A stretch of 31,242 nucleotides of DNA from the NCBI GenBank assembly GCA_045576175.1, contig JAZNFW010000107.1, positions 1 through 31,242 on the forward strand, in the 5' to 3' direction. The notes beneath the pieces are model-generated. The model did not search any database, was not told where the DNA came from, and was given only the letters and a program-made list of their open reading frames with translations. The translations under genes and the position numbers were made by a program. The stretch comes from RGIG8748 sp045576175. GTDB taxonomy: Bacteria > Bacillota > Clostridia > UMGS1810. This document shows positions 29,041 through 31,242 of the stretch, one piece after another. Position 1 is the stretch's first letter; every line of letters begins with the position of its first letter.

Positions 29041-31242
29041 ACACCTTTAAATTTTTGCTCGACGGTATGAATGAATTTGACTCCCTGTGCTCGCATATCA
29101 AAAAGGGAAGGGGCTTTGTCCATACCATCGGTGTTTCACAAAGTCAGAAAAATCATCTTATATATTCACTCGGAGAGCACACGGACGAGAAGTGCGTTGT
29201 TGTTTGTGCCGATGAACAGGAAGCGGGAAGGATAGTCAAAGAGCTGTCGTTCCTCTCTTCGCATGCGACCGTTTACTTTCCGCCCAGAGAATATTTGTAC
29301 TATGATGTGGATGTATCAAACAGAAAGGGAGAGTTTTCCCGTCTATGTGCACTTGCCAATATAGACAAGTCAAAATACATTGTTACCACAGTTTCCGCTC
29401 TGGCATCATACACACTTCCAAGCCACATATATAAAGAGTATTCCATTAGTATAGATAATAGCTCTTCATTTGATTTGGGTGAGCTTGTGTTAAGACTTAG
29501 CTATATGGGATACAACCGTGCAAGCTCGGTAGAGAGCATAGGACAGTACAGTGTGCGTGGCTCTATATTGGATGTGTTTTCGCCGGGATGCGAAAACCCT
29601 GTCCGAATTGAATTCTGGGGAGACGATGTAGATTCCATAAGAGAATTTTCGGCAAAGACACAGCTTTCCTTAAACACTCTGGATAAGACTGTTATAATCC
29701 CCGCAAGAGAGCTTATTTACAGCAAGGAAGAGGCACTTTCTGTTTCTGAAAAGATAAGAGAGCTCAAAAATGAAAATCTCACAAGAGATGCCGAAAAACT
29801 TATACACAATCATTATTTTCATTCAAACGACAAGTATCTTGGCTATTTTTACGACAGAATACCCACGCTTTTTGACTATCTTTCTGATGATACAGTCTAT
29901 TTCCTTTCCGAGCCAAAGGAATTAAAAGCTAAGTTCGATATTTGGTACAAAGAGCAAAACGAAATCATAACCTCGCTTATGGAAAAGGGCCTGTTTCCCA
30001 GGATAAAGAAAGATTATTTTATAACCTACGGAGATATAGTTAAAAGGGCATCACAGTCAAAGGCAATTTCAACAAGTGCTCTTTCGCATACAACGCCTGA
30101 CATACGCCCAAACGAAATAGTTTCGCTTACAACCAAGACAATCCGCTCATATACCGACAATGCGGAATATATGGTTGACGATATAGTTTTCTGGAAGAAA
30201 AACTCTTTCCGAGTGGTAGTGCTTCTCAGTACCGACACAAAAATAAAAAATCTCACAGAGCTTCTTTTCAAAGAGGGGATAACCGCAGTTTACCTTGAAA
30301 AAGCGGATAAGGTGCCCGACTTTGGCGAAGTGTTTATTGTAAAGGGAAGCCTTGAGGGAGGCTTCGAGTATCCATCCATAAAGACCGCCCTTGTTACAGA
30401 CGGTGAGCCAACATCCCAAAGAAGACGCACATCAAAATCCAAAGACAGCAGGGATGCCATAAAGAGCTTCGACGAAATCAAGGTGGGCGACTATGTGGTA
30501 CACCGCACCCACGGTGTGGGCAGATATGTAGGTATTCATCAGCTTGAGGTGCAGGGCGTAATACGCGATTATTTAAAGCTCAAATACAAAGGCAGCGACA
30601 ACCTCTATGTGCCTGTAGAACAGCTTGATATGCTCTATAAGTATTCTTCGAGCGAGGAAAAAGCCGTAAAGCTCAATAGCCTTGGCGGAAGCATGTGGCA
30701 AAAGACAGTTACAAGAGTAAAGGAAAGTGTAGCCACACTGGCTCAGGATATGATAAAGCTCTATGCAGAGCGAAGCCAGATAAAAGGGCACACATTTCCA
30801 CAGGACACAGACTGGCAAAGACAGTTTGAGGATGATTTTCTCTATGACGAAACCCCCGACCAGATAAGATGTATCTCCGAAGTAAAAAAGGATATGGAAG
30901 ACGGCAAGTGTATGGACCGTCTTTTGTGCGGAGATGTAGGCTACGGCAAGACAGAGGTGGCACTTCGTGCGGCGTTTAAAACCGTTATGGAGGGTATGCA
31001 GGTTGCATATCTTGTGCCCACCACAATACTTGCCTCGCAGCACTTTAATACTTTTCAGTCGAGAATGAAAGAGTATTGCATAAATGTAGAAATGCTAAGC
31101 CGTTTCAGAACAAAAAAACAGCAGGCAGAGATTATAAAAAAGCTCGAAAAGGGCGAAATAGATGTTATCATAGGAACCCACAGAATTTTGCAAAAGGATG
31201 TAAAATTTAAATCCCTAGGGCTTCTTATAATAGACGAGGAAC
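29037..31242 (+). CDS. mfd: Transcription-repair coupling factor Mfd (partial, 3' end beyond window)
   Basis: Mfd removes RNA polymerase stalled at DNA lesions and recruits UvrA. The frame is open for 735 codons to the window edge, roughly the first two thirds of a protein usually near 1150 aa. Visible are the UvrB-like N-terminal domains (about 1-330, with VYFPPREYLYYDVDVSN and SVRGSILDVFSPG), the RNA-polymerase-interacting domain from about 480 (VGDYVVHRTHGVGRYVGI, then DNLYVPVEQLD), and helicase motifs: Walker A GDVGYGKTE (633-641), PTTILA, GTHRILQKDV and the beginning of the DEEQ box in the last codons. It begins in a 4-base overlap with pth. No frameshift was found; the end reflects the window only. 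Confidence 0.96.
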   Translation, partial: MNTFKFLLDGMNEFDSLCSHIKKGRGFVHTIGVSQSQKNHLIYSLGEHTDEKCVVVCADEQEAGRIVKELSFLSSHATVYFPPREYLYYDVDVSNRKGEFSRLCALANIDKSKYIVTTVSALASYTLPSHIYKEYSISIDNSSSFDLGELVLRLSYMGYNRASSVESIGQYSVRGSILDVFSPGCENPVRIEFWGDDVDSIREFSAKTQLSLNTLDKTVIIPARELIYSKEEALSVSEKIRELKNENLTRDAEKLIHNHYFHSNDKYLGYFYDRIPTLFDYLSDDTVYFLSEPKELKAKFDIWYKEQNEIITSLMEKGLFPRIKKDYFITYGDIVKRASQSKAISTSALSHTTPDIRPNEIVSLTTKTIRSYTDNAEYMVDDIVFWKKNSFRVVVLLSTDTKIKNLTELLFKEGITAVYLEKADKVPDFGEVFIVKGSLEGGFEYPSIKTALVTDGEPTSQRRRTSKSKDSRDAIKSFDEIKVGDYVVHRTHGVGRYVGIHQLEVQGVIRDYLKLKYKGSDNLYVPVEQLDMLYKYSSSEEKAVKLNSLGGSMWQKTVTRVKESVATLAQDMIKLYAERSQIKGHTFPQDTDWQRQFEDDFLYDETPDQIRCISEVKKDMEDGKCMDRLLCGDVGYGKTEVALRAAFKTVMEGMQVAYLVPTTILASQHFNTFQSRMKEYCINVEMLSRFRTKKQQAEIIKKLEKGEIDVIIGTHRILQKDVKFKSLGLLIIDEE

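Noticed and set aside
1..31242. CRISPR arrays, rRNA genes or tmRNA
   Set aside because: No regularly spaced direct repeats and no rRNA or ssrA sequence were recognised on either strand.

Overview
This window is chromosomal DNA from an endospore-forming, low-to-moderate-GC Firmicute of the class Clostridia, probably an uncultured gut or sediment-type lineage; the exact family cannot be read from the sequence. The evidence is four sporulation genes (spoIVA, sigG, an uninterrupted pro-sigK and a BofC-like gene), clostridial operon orders (hydrolase-murF-ddl, rnr-smpB, gltX-glnS, pth-mfd), strong GGAGG ribosome binding sites, near-consensus sigma-A promoters and hairpin plus T-run terminators.

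Layout. 1-500: two leucine tRNA genes (anticodons CAG and GAG) on the minus strand, a 7-bp tandem repeat and three terminators. 499-2700, minus strand: spoIVA with a good sigma-E promoter, then the long ribosome hibernation factor hpf. 2748-2834: a near-consensus plus-strand promoter firing straight into a terminator. 2833-6134, minus strand: four tightly coupled genes that look like phage structural genes (56-aa coiled coil, 112-aa adaptor-like, 594-aa tail-propeller-like, 333-aa helical internal-protein-like) with no other phage gene around them. 6278-9831, minus strand: a peptidoglycan precursor operon (alpha/beta hydrolase, membrane-anchored MurF-like ligase, D-Ala-D-Ala ligase). 9958-10725, minus strand: sigG with a sigma-F/G type promoter.

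The plus strand then carries a MATE exporter, rnr-smpB (RNA decay and ribosome rescue), a cation/proton antiporter with a CLC anion transporter, gltX-glnS overlapping by one base, and a class II aldolase. A small Dabb-domain gene is on the minus strand at 22180-22482. sigK (plus) converges on and overlaps a BofC-like gene (minus) that has its own forespore-type promoter. A bifunctional class A penicillin-binding protein and a cytidylate-kinase-like gene follow. The only long non-genic stretch, 26873-27531, holds a terminator, a 278-bp MITE-like element with 24-bp inverted ends and the fragment of a helix-turn-helix gene that it abuts. The window closes with dus-pth-mfd, with mfd running off the end.

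How the genes fit together: the sporulation genes carry promoters matching the expected compartment programme (sigma-E for spoIVA, sigma-F/G for sigG and the BofC-like gene), and the BofC-like gene next to pro-sigK suggests a local sigma-K checkpoint pair. Cell wall synthesis is represented by murF, ddl and PBP1A. The most unusual item is the isolated phage-derived four-gene cassette between housekeeping operons. All functional statements rest on reading the sequence and recalled family features; no database search was run.
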